31,394 nucleotides of DNA, from NCBI GenBank assembly GCA_034696485.1, contig JAQIWT010000153.1, forward strand, positions 1 through 31,394. Reading direction: 5' to 3'. The notes under the pieces are model-generated. The model ran no database searches. It had not been told where the DNA came from and saw nothing but the letters and a program-made list of their open reading frames with translations. Shown one piece after another: positions 1-10,199 of this stretch. Origin of the DNA: Isohypsibius dastychi. Its lineage: Eukaryota > Tardigrada > Eutardigrada > Parachela > Isohypsibiidae. Each line of letters begins with the position of its first letter. Within the stretch, counting starts at the first letter, position 1. The translations under genes were made by a program, and so were the position numbers.

Positions 1-2848
1 GTCTCGAAAAACCGTAATGCCATAATCCGAAATCTACAAACAAATCCAATACAAGACGGTGTCTAAAAACAAATTCACGGGCAAAGTAACCTTCAGCGAA
101 AATCGGCTGTCTACCATGCAAGAATGTGCATTGAGATGACCATGTGATTCAATCGGCGAAGAATGAAGGTACGCCATACCCTACCGCAATCAATGCCATT
201 TAGTCGGCGTTCAAAATCTCAATATATGAGCTGAACGAACCATAACCAGATCTTTGATGAGCGAGTTCTTGAAGAACCAATCCAATTTAATCGATTCTTT
301 ATCAAGCAGTTCCATCAAAGATCCCTTTTGGCAAATCTCGCCGACGATATTGCAACAAAGACCAGATCCATCGATGGACACTCCATAAAGTCGATGTAAG
401 TTCTTGTTATCAAGAACACGAACCTGTGACCAACAACACAGTGGAAATGCAAAACACTAAGGTACAATTGCAAAGTGATATTGACCATGTTAAGTTCACG
501 GAGAAGTGTTGCGTTGAAATGTACTTTTCGATCTCGGACATTGACCAGGCTAACTGGACCCCCACGACATATGGCAACACGACCCGCTTCACTGCTCGTC
601 ATTGATGCCAATTCGGTTTTGACAAGTCGAAAAGCTCCGTCACTTTCCTGTTAAAAATCTGATTGATCACGACGTTCGAGTTATCGAGCTAAAAAGCAGA
701 CTTTTGAATGGTGCGATTTGCTGCTGATGCTTCCGTTATTTCTCAAACTCTGGTACCCAATGTCGAGTTCAGCTTGGTCGATCTTCCACCAATCAGGATC
801 AATTTCTCCTTCCCTCCAAAACCTGAGAGGTCAAAGAAACATCGAACCTTGTGAGGTCATTTCCCTTATCAGATCTCACCTTAGAAGACAACCGAGAAGA
901 AATGCAACTGCAGCACTAAAGGCCACCACTGAAGCTACGGTGATGACCGCTATTATGGCCGTGCTGATCAAACCTGAATGATTATCAACCACAAATAGTT
1001 TGGCCATGTCACATGCTACTCGATATTTGATACTTTTTTTAGCACAAATCGGATCATTTCCGAGATATCCACATCGAGGTACATCAGCTGGAAACTGTCC
1101 AGTTGGCCAGTGATGTTGTGCAACACGGGTCATCTCATCCGTTTTTCCATCATGTATATAGAATACCTATGAGATGAAAACAATGTCACCCTGAAGCTGA
1201 TATCAATATTCGATTTCAAATTACCTCGAATCTTCCAGTCGATGGGTGCATCGATTTGAGTGCAAAATCATTGACTCGATCTCCCATTCCATCAATTTTG
1301 ACAGGACCATTGACCGGCGAGAAAAATGTCTGATTTCTTGTCAGAGCAGAAATTCGGACGCCATCTGAAATGTTGATCCCGGCTTCAATTGCTTGGCTTA
1401 TTACATTTCCATACAGCAGAGCGGTGTCATAGAAATGTGTGACTACTGGATCAACCTGGAATCCCCAACATTTAAAGTCAGTTATGGGAAGAGAACACAT
1501 GCCATCTTACTTCTTCAAAAGCAGTGAAGCTATAGTTGTACACTTCTTTGGCACGAAGTTTATATTCAGCTGAGAAGGTGTCAAAATAATCAGTTTTAGG
1601 TTGATGGAGAGATATCAAAATCAGCGCCTGGAATGCTTGTTTTGCTTCCTGAGAAAAACACACAATGAACCACAGCTGTGAAGTATTTGCTACAAGACTG
1701 AACTTACAAAATCATGATCATCGGCAAAACTCCATGTGAATTGTCCCCAAGCCTCACTATCGTATAGTTCAATCCCGATGAACATCTAGACCGGTCTCAA
1801 TTATGGAATGATATATCAGCAGTACAGCAATTTACTTACGTATTCTCCTTTTGTCATTCCCAGAAAATGTGCTTCAATCTACAGTCATGCTAAGTTAGCT
1901 GCAAGAACAACCTTGATAACCATTTGTGAGCATGAACTTACCAAAATATTCCGAGTGACTGACGCTTTTCCAAATATCAAAAAGACTGCAATGAAATAAA
2001 GTGAAAGTTTTGGAATACGTATAACAATTCATTTAAAAATGTTACCTCGGCATTTCTTGCTGGCATCTCGAAGAAAATTTTGATAGAATTGCCTGTTGAC
2101 CTTTCTATGATCAATATCGATTACATTCATGGTATTTCCCAGATCTTCTCGTGCCCGTACTCTTGCATGGAAGACGGGACTTAATAACTGATAGAAACTG
2201 ATCGAATCATCAGTAATGACTGTTGCGTGTTTATAGGAAAACATATCGAATAGTTTCAAGATGAATTTTGATAGATTTCCCGTTGTATAACTCGTTCGTG
2301 TGGCCATGTGATATGATGATCTAAGAGCAGCTGTACCGAATCCGAAGCCGGGACATGCGATCATTGGAGTCTGCATGTATTCGGCGAAAAGATACAGGCT
2401 GTCGGCCAAATATCCGCAACCTTGAAAACCACAGAAGAACGGATGACATGAATGAAAGACTATGTAACCATCGTTGATTTCACTTGCCTGGTCCAAAATA
2501 TACATCGCATGAAACACCTGAGTCTCGGAGCTCCAGTGCTTTCTTGACGATCTGGTTTTTGCGTGCACAGATTGTGCCAAGTTCTTTGTAGAATGTCGTC
2601 AGTTTGAATCCGTTGGTCAAGATGTTATCATTCACGTACTTTATCCCGATGTCAATAGCCGACGCCACACGGTCATAATCATACAGACTGTACACAACCG
2701 ACCGGTCTCCATTTGACCTCTCAAGTAATATACATATCAGAAAGTCCTTTTTGGCAAATTCTCCAGTCTCGTTCTGATTTGACGACTCTTCACTCGCAAC
2801 CAGGTCACGAACGAGAATGAATAAAACTCCCATTAAAAACAGATGCAT
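1..2848 (-). CDS. Receptor-type guanylate cyclase, N-terminal 714 residues (3' end outside window)
   Basis: Single-pass receptor that makes cGMP when its outer domain binds a ligand. Coding exons on the minus strand: 2848-2488, 2420-2046, 1985-1942, 1878-1840, 1785-1708, 1648-1511, 1455-1225, 1166-880, 822-702, 647-486, 423-241, 180-91 and 33-1. They join in frame to 714 codons without a stop. Start chosen at [10 protein letters not shown], a hydrophobic signal peptide. Residues about 25-470 match the ANF-receptor ligand-binding fold (CDVYFGPG, then TPMIACPG, then GMTKGEY). A Cys-bearing juxtamembrane stretch ([10 protein letters not shown]) precedes a membrane span near 487-515. The kinase-homology domain follows: [49 protein letters not shown] and ISDYGI, which are hallmarks of receptor guanylate cyclases. 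The dimerisation and cyclase domains lie beyond base 1. Introns are 54-67 nt; the first has a GC donor and the one after residue 558 has a weak GTCTGC donor. The subtype and ligand cannot be told. Confidence 0.92.
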
Positions 2849-3516
2849 ATTTCCACCCAAGAATGACCAAGAGCTGGAACAAATTTCGTTCATGTATGTA
2901 GCAGAGAGCATCTGAATGTGTGAGATCAGAAAAGCGTTGATGTCGGATTGGATTCGATATGTCAATTGACTGGAAATTTGCGTATCGACTTCTGCCTTAA
3001 CATCCCTTGAAACGAATGGACGCTGAGTGATTACATTGCCTATCGACCAATGGTTACTGGATTGTGATATTTGAACGGCCTCTCTCCTCGAAGAAAATAA
3101 ACTGGACGCGGCTTTTTACTGGCAATCCTGCTCACGTGGCAGAACAACAAGTTGTGAATCCAGCAGATATTCACAACATGAGGTACATGTACCAATCGGT
3201 TCACTGCGCATGGAAATTCCATAGGAGTTTCGTGGTCAAACTCCATATATTGGAACAGGTCTACTCTCATCAGAATAGAAACAAATCGTTTGCTACGAGC
3301 GAACTTTGTACGTGCCGAGTATGAAGTTGGGACGATTTTTATCCGGATAAGATTTCGTATTCAATGTGTGAAAGACAGCGTTCGATTATTATCGCTTGAG
3401 ATAATTCGGTATTGTTTCGCCTTTTCGAATAATTCGATGAGTTGACAAATGGATCAGTTGTATAATCAAAACGCACTTTCATTTTCACTTTCGCACTCAT
3501 GTTCTCAGGAAACAAA
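2849..3516. promoter_or_regulatory. Divergent intergenic region between guanylate cyclase receptor and NPC2
   Basis: This 668-bp gap separates two genes read away from each other, so it should hold both promoters and any non-coding 5' exons. At its right end a pyrimidine-rich stretch ends in TTCTCAG (3502-3508), a good 3' splice site 8 nt before the NPC2 start codon, so the last part may be a 5'UTR intron or a trans-splice site. I saw no clear TATA box. Short open frames on both strands here have no recognisable protein content. Confidence 0.5.
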
Positions 3517-4377
3517 ATGTGGAGCAACTTTCTTATTGTGACGATCATTAGCAGTGTGATTATTTCTACCACTTACGCCAAAAGCGTCAAGTTCACGGAC
3601 TGCGGTAATATTCATTTTTTGAAAGGACTCCTTTCTGGCGCCATGAAGTGTTCATACTTGGAAAATGACCACTTGATTTGGATTCGAAATTCTACGTATT
3701 CGCTCAACTTTCACGAAATCTTCTGACAAATAATTAGATGAAATGAAAGGGGCTTGACTTAAATGACTGGTTCCATTGTTACGGCACGATAACTCGACAC
3801 AGCCTTTACTCAAAATGACCTTGTTTTCCAAGCTCTCTTTGCAGAATCTTGCAGAGTTCAACTTTTGATTTTCCAGGCTCGAAAAATGGCAAGATTCTTC
3901 AAATCATCGTAACACCCTGCGATGCGGAGCCCTGCACGATGGTTCGCGGGTCAATGGTCAGCGTTCAAGTTCAGTTTCAGTCATTCGTAAGAATTGATCA
4001 CCCACTCTTTTTGAAAAGTCTGACATTCGTATAATGTGGCTTCAAATAGATCAAGTCAAATAACGCAACTATGGCTGCTGGGGTAGATATTGCCGGCCAG
4101 ATTATTCCAGTCAAAATTCCGCAACCAGATGCCTGTCAAGAGCTCAAGTGCCCCCTCATGCCAGATGGTACATTATACACGGCAGTCGGTATCATGAAAG
4201 TGCCGGCCAATGTCCCGCTGGTATGATTCGTACACATGACGCAACTTTCGAACGATGATTTCAGCCTTGACTTGGTTTCTGCTTTAGGTACCGTTTGCCT
4301 TTCCAATGCAGGCCACTTTGACTGGAGACGACAAAGTCAACATACTTTGCGGACAAGTCAAGTTAAAGCTAAAATGA
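3517..4377 (+). CDS. NPC2: NPC2-like secreted sterol/lipid transfer protein (ML domain)
   Basis: Small secreted or lysosomal lipid carrier; vertebrate NPC2 passes cholesterol to NPC1. Exons 3517-3604, 3877-3986, 4050-4220 and 4288-4377 join to 152 residues, the usual family size. A signal peptide covers about residues 1-21 (MWSNFLIVTI to TTYA). The six cysteines sit exactly as in NPC2: FTDCGS, TPCDAEPC, DACQELKC and ILCG, giving three expected disulfides (first with last, then C-x4-C, then C-x5-C). The start at 3517 is preferred over an in-frame ATG at 3499 because a 3' splice site (CTCAG, ending 3508) lies between them. Intron 1 is 272 nt, against 63 and 67 nt for the others. Invertebrates often carry several NPC2 paralogs, some of which bind other lipids or odorants, so the ligand is not certain; orthology to the lysosomal NPC2 is inferred from the cysteine spacing and length only. 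Confidence 0.93.
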
Positions 4378-5695
4378 GCTCTTCTCATTAATGTCATTCG
4401 CTCTTCAGATAATGAGTTAAAAATGTTGGTTTCCTGAAAAATATTCACTTCGCCTCAACCGAGTAGTCAAAAGTGTGATGAGAAACTTCCTGCTTCTCGT
4501 TCTACTTTCCATAGTACCAAACAATGATTTGGAGACTACGAAATTGATGAAAAGGCTCATCGTATAGTAACATCATCGTAAAGTGTCGTCTGTTTTCCAG
4601 TAATCGGTTTAGAATGTAGGGCTGTGGGAAAATAGGCTTTTTGTTCCTGTTTGAAGGAATAAGAATCCTATGATCTATGCTGCTCCAATGGCAAAACTTC
4701 CCCCTTTGCGGTACCGCTGACAGCTGAAGGGGGGGGGGGGATGCTAGTGATCGAAACGAAAGTGCCATTTATAATGTGCGATTTACCACTTATGGCACTG
4801 ACCTTTGCTCAGAAACCCCTCTCCAATGTTCCCGCCTCACCTCAGTACGATTTCTTACAGCGTTAGTCTTACGTCGATTTCAGGGAGCTGATGCGAAAAA
4901 AAGATATTGCCAACTATGTATGTATAAGGAATTGACACGTTGACCAAACTGGAAAGAATACCAAACATTTGCTCCAGCTACTGTATATATGGATAGAGAA
5001 ATGCGCATTCGTTTTGAATGTGCAGGGCAGTGTTTCGGTGTATGTGCACATTTTTCAATGTCCGTGATTTGTGCAGTATTTCGTATTATGTGAAGTACCG
5101 TATCAGTCGGCGCAGGCGCTTCTCATTTTGTCGATGTTTTGCACTGCGGCAGTGACGTTGATCTAGGAAATGAGGCAGGGTGTTGATTTTTGTCTATGGC
5201 TTGATGAAAACAGGGTGCATATAAAGCATCAAAGAGAGGATCAGACACTGCACAGAAAATAAAAACGACTATGCCGTCCAAACTCGACATGACTACCGAG
5301 TAAAAACGCCGTGAATTTCTGACTGAAATGTTCATCACCTGCGGTGGGGGAATCAGATTACATACATCCAATCACGCTATATTACAAATACAAAGCCAAG
5401 TTTCTACTTATCGCATCAAGATGCGTCTAATATGCTCTTTGATTTCCTCTGGATCGTGACTTCCGACTGAGCAAATTCGATCAGTGGGGTGAACGAGTTC
5501 CGGTTACTGAACATGACCATGCACAGAAAAGGTTATACTTATTCACGCTTGTTGGTCTATTCTATGAAACCTTTTTTTTACAGACATTTCTTCCGGATTT
5601 CCGAAAGGTCTATTTTTGAAAAATTACCAAATGCTCCTTCCTCGCCGATTCACCAAGTGCCGTCGATCAAAACTGTGCGTTTTCCTGCGTCTGAC
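4378..5695. other. Intergenic, no gene recognised; G12 tract and GPCR 5' region
   Basis: This 1.3-kb stretch lies between NPC2 and the orphan GPCR on the same strand. It contains a run of 12 G at 4729-4740. Near its right end, TTTTTTTACAG (ending 5582) is a strong 3' splice site, so 5583-5695 is probably the 5'UTR part of the first coding exon of the GPCR and sequence upstream of 5572 is intron or promoter. I see no other coding exon. Confidence 0.45.
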
Positions 5696-6739
5696 ATGGA
5701 TTCCGACGAAGCTGTGAACACCACTCTAAAAAATTTGCCACCAAGCCACAAAAATGTTCTCGCTTGGTATATTGCCAGTATGGTCATCTGTTTTGCCAGC
5801 ATTATTTCATTCTCGCTGCTAATTGCCGTTTTGCTGCTGAATAAGAAACTCCGTCGTGAATCCGGTCTACTCATTGCCTACTCTGCTAGTGTTGAACTAC
5901 TGCTTTGTGGCTTGATGAACCCTCTGAATATTACAGCCGGTTTTATGCGATTCATCAGGCGGCCATTTGATATCAACTGCCGATTGGAATATGCCTTTCA
6001 GTATGCCATGCAGGTCGCCAGTTTGTGGACGTTTGCTTGTTTGGCACTCACTCGCTTCATCGCTGTCATCTCGCCACACAACTATCGAAACTGGGGAGCA
6101 CGTAGATTCAATATCATCTCCATTGTCGTCAGCTGGGTTATTGCAATCTCGGTATCAGCTGTGAGGTATTTTGGACATCACAAAATTCCCGTCAACTCAA
6201 CCGACGTCAACTGCGGCTTTGACAATGTATTATCACCTGCTTGGAATATTGGCATTGCATGTCTACATTCCTATTTACCCTGCGCAATCATGGGTATCAC
6301 GTATTTCATCCTGATGGTTAAGATGGTGTGGAATGGTCGACCGACATTGCGACGAGAAGTGCGCCGCTTCACTGTCACAAAGATGCTCTTTTTGTCATTC
6401 TTATGGTATCTCATTTGTTTTCTACCGGGACCCTTGTCAATGTCCATTGCCGGAGGGACTAAATACACATCACCAATGACGCTACCTTGGACAAGATTGG
6501 CCTACCTTTGTGGGATCATTGGCAATCCGGTGAGCTGACTGACTTGCACATTACTGATGATTCCTGAGAATCACGGTACAGATTCATTTGTATTGCAGTT
6601 GATATATTTTATCATCAACGCGGAATACCGCCTGGCTGCCCGAAAACTGATCTGTGGGCAGCGGCTCGATACTCGAGTCGGAGCTGATAGTAACAAAGTT
6701 GTACCAGCTCCGCCCGTAGTCAGATCGGCTCCAGTTTAA
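5696..6739 (+). CDS. Orphan class A (rhodopsin-family) GPCR with altered signature motifs
   Basis: Seven-pass receptor of 324 residues in two exons, 5696-6529 and 6599-6739 (donor CCG|GTGAGC, acceptor TTGCAG|TTG). Seven hydrophobic segments are visible: TM1 about 23-48, TM2 57-80, TM3 102-126, TM4 139-157, TM5 182-208, TM6 228-250 and TM7 265-288. Supporting motifs are the TM3/ECL2 cysteine pair (Cys95 in DINC, Cys173 in DVNC), CFLP in TM6 and NPLIYF across the splice junction in TM7. Departures: the DRY motif reads TRF (119-121), the TM2 aspartate is replaced by Glu (VELLL), and the TM1 Asn of the GN motif is not seen. An upstream in-frame ATG at 5489 would add 69 residues, but an acceptor ending at 5582 lies between, so the start at 5696 (MDSDEAVNTT, with an N-glycosylation site) is preferred. 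The C-tail is short. I could not assign a ligand class; peptide, moody/Tre1-like and melatonin-like groups are all open. Confidence 0.85.
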
Positions 6740-7367
6740 CAACGACACCTTCAAAAGAAAAACCACAAGTTTTACTACGTCGTGATGAATAGTTTATTCA
6801 ATCTTCTGGATAAGAAACACATACAGCACATGAAAATCAACGGGGGGATAAAATGCATTTAGTTGTCTCTCTGTCACGGGCGGCAGTATCCAATCTGAAT
6901 GTTCTCATCTTCTCCACCATTAAATACACAACCTTTAATTTCAGCCCCTCTGCGCTGCGCCTAGAATAGTCTAAAGTCATTTGTTCTGTAAGAGCTCTCT
7001 GTCATGCCGCTTAGCTGAAATGCAGAGTCAAAGTTTAGTGAAATCTTTCAGATTGGTCGCTGTTTTGTTGCTGCAGTTGTATAGCTTCATATCCATGCGA
7101 CTACAGCTGTCTCGAACTCAAACTTGACTGCCACTGGTGACTTCTGTTACGGGTGATACGGTTTCACAGGTGAAGAGCGTTAAGTTGATGGCGGTGTCAC
7201 GAATCCCGATTTCCAGCTTAGTTCACCCATTACCGCCTTTTCCACGATTCAAGCAGGGCGGGCGGGTTTTTCTGAGATCAAAATTTAGCAGTCGGCAATG
7301 CGGATGGAGGTGGTAGACGAGTAGATTCAAAATGGGGTGCTCGAGGCAAAAAAGAAGGAACAATGTT
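6740..7367. other. Intergenic, no gene recognised
   Basis: Downstream flank of the orphan GPCR. I found no canonical AATAAA signal close to its stop codon, and no coding exon on either strand. Composition is unremarkable apart from a short GC-rich stretch near 7255-7266. Confidence 0.4.
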
Positions 7368-7369
7368 TA

Positions 7370-7524
7370 CTCCGTCCTCTCGGGTAATTGGGCACCCCTT
7401 TTCGCTGTATCGATCGGCTCACCACACACACACTGCGTGAGCCCCGGGTGTACCCTCTGGCTGCGCACTTGGTGAGCCGATCGATACAGCGAAAAGGGGT
7501 GCCCAATTACACGAGAGGACGGAG
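7370..7524. mobile_element. 155-bp foldback MITE-like element flanked by TA
   Basis: Two arms of 55 bp (7370-7424 and 7470-7524) are inverted repeats that match at 54 of 55 positions; the only difference is at 7383. They enclose a 45-bp spacer. The element is bounded on both sides by the dinucleotide TA (7368-7369 and 7525-7526), and its ends begin CTCCGTCCTC. TA duplication with long terminal inverted repeats and no coding capacity is typical of non-autonomous Tc1/mariner-type elements. The near identity of the arms suggests a recent insertion or strong selection on the hairpin. Family assignment needs other genomic copies. Confidence 0.8.
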
Positions 7525-7526
7525 TA

Positions 7527-7984
7527 CTATCCTCTTGTCAACGAAACTGAAAGCTGGTTTCAGCCCATCGTTCTTGTGATCTGAAAACCACCGATGTTTT
7601 ACGGCACTGAATATTGACTATGAAGTACGGACTCCTTTGTTTACAGATTGTGACCTGAAACGGGTTCACAAGTGTTTCGTGCTTATGCCACATGCTATGA
7701 TAGAACCAAATTACACAACCACATGCATCTCGTCTCTGCGTTAGAACCTGGGGTTTTTGCAAAAACGCAGTCTTGCCAGGAACAAAATGTACGGAGAGGT
7801 AGCACTGTTCTGAATGCGTCAGCTCGAGATTTGAGAATTCATTATACTTTGAGTTCAGAACATGAAGCTGCTTCTTGGTAATTCTATTATTTATTATCGA
7901 TCATTATCATCATTCCATATTATTCGTAGACAGTAGCCGATCGAGCACCTGCGAAATTATATACATGGTGAAGAGATAGTGAAT
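7527..7984. other. Intergenic between MITE and DUF4773-like gene
   Basis: This stretch is the 3' flank of the minus-strand DUF4773-like gene. Apart from a polyadenylation signal at 7890-7895 I see nothing in it; small open frames show no protein family features. Confidence 0.4.
7890..7895 (-). promoter_or_regulatory. Poly(A) signal AATAAA of the DUF4773-like gene
   Basis: The plus strand reads TTTATT, hence AATAAA on the minus strand, about 90 nt after the stop codon at 7985. This is a plausible 3'-end processing signal, and the only clear canonical one I found near a gene end in the window. Confidence 0.5.
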
Positions 7985-8655
7985 TTACATTGGAATCTTG
8001 TAGCAGCCAATGTCTTTGTGGAAGATTTTGACATCAGCCAGATAAGCTTGTACTTGAATGCACCCGGATAAGACCTTATTGTAAAAGGCCAAGTCATAAA
8101 AGTCGACACATATATCGGCTGCGTCGAAATGCGGAACAGCATAGCAGAGTGGGGGCGGATTACGAGCTGGAAATGAAAACATCTCATATCAACCTGAAGC
8201 TATGCTCAAAGTACACCGTTCTAACCAGAAACTGTCTTGTTGATCCAGATATGGGCATTCAGTTCGAATAAGAGAGACATTCCAATTTCTTCCGGAAGAT
8301 ACACGAGCTCCAGACAGCCTTTGACATGAACATAATATCATATTATTGGACATAAAAGAGCAGATTTCACTGACCTGTGTCATTGACTTTGATTTTGGGG
8401 ATATCCAAATGATCACAACATGCGCACATGACCTTATGATCGCAGAAACACCCAAACTTCTCTAGCGCCATGTCATGTTGTACGTTTTTTGCAATGCAGG
8501 TTTGCTGACGCTCTGAAAAATAGTAATAAATATTGGATCCCTACGAATTGTCTAATAAAAGGATTGGACTCACTTCGATGAGGGAATCCAACACTCACTC
8601 CAACGGCGACCAGTGTCGCAAGCAACAAGAACACGCAAATAATCTTGGACGCCAT
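7985..8655 (-). CDS. Small secreted cysteine-rich protein, DUF4773-like
   Basis: Four exons (8655-8574, 8512-8375, 8318-8226, 8166-7985) join in frame to 164 residues. A strong signal peptide (MASKIICVFLLLATLVAVGV) is followed by FPHRKRQQ, a possible dibasic cleavage site just before the Cys-rich domain. The domain carries GCFCDHKVMCACC near its start, then ELVYLPEEIGMSL, NKTVS (N-glycosylation sequon), NPPPLCYAVP, ICVDFYDL, SGCIQVQ and GCYKIPM at the end. This order (paired CxC near the N-terminus, a strand-rich middle, NPPP-x-C, then two more cysteines) resembles the DUF4773 family of secreted invertebrate proteins as I recall it; that family has no established function. Introns are 61, 56 and 59 nt. 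The third donor (GTTAGA) is weak but keeps phase. Unlike most genes here, there is no splice acceptor just before the ATG. Exon structure is well supported; the family name is moderately sure. Confidence 0.8.
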
Positions 8656-9401
8656 TATTGAGCAAGAAACAACAGGTTAAAAACGATTAGTAAAACGCTT
8701 CAAATTCGAGAAACAAATTTGCCTTCTCTTCTTATACCGTAATGCGCATGGACATTTGGGTTTATGAGACATGCTTGTAAGAGGCAACGTGATATCTCGT
8801 GGGTTGTTGTGATATCATTTGTGTTCCAGATATCAGGCTTGGACTTGCATGATAGAGAGTACTACAGGTGCATAATTTGAATTATAAACTGAATGACAGT
8901 TCAAGCAGACAATGCCTTGCGAGCATTAAGATCCGCTGAAAGTCCAAAGAAAAGCTCATGAGGTTTAGCAGGTTTGCAACATTGGCATCTGGAAATTCTT
9001 GGCGGAAGAACATGATGGGATGGGGGGGGGGGGGGGTCGAAAGTTGTCGTTACGGATTTTGTCTGTCTCAGTCTGTACGAAATTAATTCAGCTGGTACAA
9101 CACCTCGAGCTGGGACAGCAAAAGCAAGACATTTTGAAAACAAAGTGCCTTGGGAGTAGGTGTTGAGATGGTTACACATTCAGCCTTATTTCACGCGTGT
9201 AGGTCTCGTTTCCTTGACGTCGAAGATCCCGTCCGTGATAGCTCTCGCCGACACCGCCCCACCCCCGTACTCGTTCTTCTGTTTCTGCATTCCCACTTCC
9301 ACTGAGGTAATGAAAGCAAAGCGGACGTTCTCTTACCGAAATCCCTGCGTAAATATGCCAGCACTGTTTTGGATAACGGGCCTGAAATCATGTTGGTGTT
9401 C
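8656..9401. other. Intergenic, no gene recognised; G15 tract
   Basis: Upstream flank of the DUF4773-like gene, so its promoter should lie in the first few hundred bases to the right of 8655. A run of 15 G lies at 9022-9036. Short open frames on both strands around 8900-9430 show no family features. Confidence 0.4.
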
Positions 9402-9586
9402 TACAGATTTCCCAATAATTCCCTGAAAAGCCTTGGTTGAGTCCACTCACCATGTGAGCCCGCCTCCCCCGCTCTCGTTGGAAATTAACCCGTTAACTTC
9501 TGCGGATTGATAGGCTGAGTGATTAAAGTGAACCAATCAACGGGGTTTCAATCATGGCTTTTCAGGGAATTATTGGAAAATCTGTA
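9402..9586. mobile_element. Second TA-flanked foldback (MITE-like), 185 bp with its TA ends
   Basis: Inverted arms at 9402-9432 and 9556-9586 match at 30 of 31 positions. The arms start and end with TA, so the unit can be read as TA, then CAGATTT inverted ends, then TA. Pairing continues weakly inward for about 14 more bases. No coding capacity. The sequence is unrelated to the element at 7370-7524, although both carry TA at the boundary. Confidence 0.6.
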
Positions 9587-10199
9587 CCTCGCACCACAGG
9601 TCAATCCGAATGAAGATTGAGCTCAAAACTGTGTGCGAGAGAATTTCATCCCAGGTTAATACAAGCAAACTACTTGCGCGGTGAATTACCAGAGGCAAAG
9701 CGGTTCATGAAATCATATGGAGAAAAAATTATCGGCTTTTCTGTCATGACTGAGCTTAGTTCCACTGATGGCACTAATTTCTCCTGGTTTGGATTTATTC
9801 ACTTTAGTGCTGAGGTGCTGCTCACATCGAGACACGAACCCAGAAATGAGATGAGAGGTCGGCAACCAAAACAAACGTGCTGGTCCATCTCACTGATATA
9901 GCTCACCCGTTCTCGCGGATCTCGAGGATCCTTGAACTGATTCTTAATCATAACCTTGTTATGAAAATTATCTTTTCTTTTTCAGGTTTTCCGATTAATT
10001 TCAACATCTTATCGCGTGATTCGATAGCCCTACCACTCAGTTCCTGTAACCCATTTGATAAGAAATCAGCAATATAGTGGCATGATTGTCTTATTCATTT
10101 CGTCACGTTAAACAAAAGCGTTGAGTTTCTAAATTGAGAACATCTCAACCTCAAATCTCATTCATCACAGATCTGATATTCTCATGCACTGTTCCCAGA
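9587..10199. other. Intergenic/5' region of the serine protease
   Basis: No protein family features in the open frames here. TTCCCAG ending at 10198 is a 3' splice site directly before the protease ATG at 10200, so part of this region is either a 5'UTR intron or a trans-splicing outron. Confidence 0.4.

Noticed and set aside
9617-9901. Open frame on the plus strand next to the second foldback
   Set aside because: It begins at a non-ATG codon, overlaps no known domain and lies in the probable 5' region of the protease.
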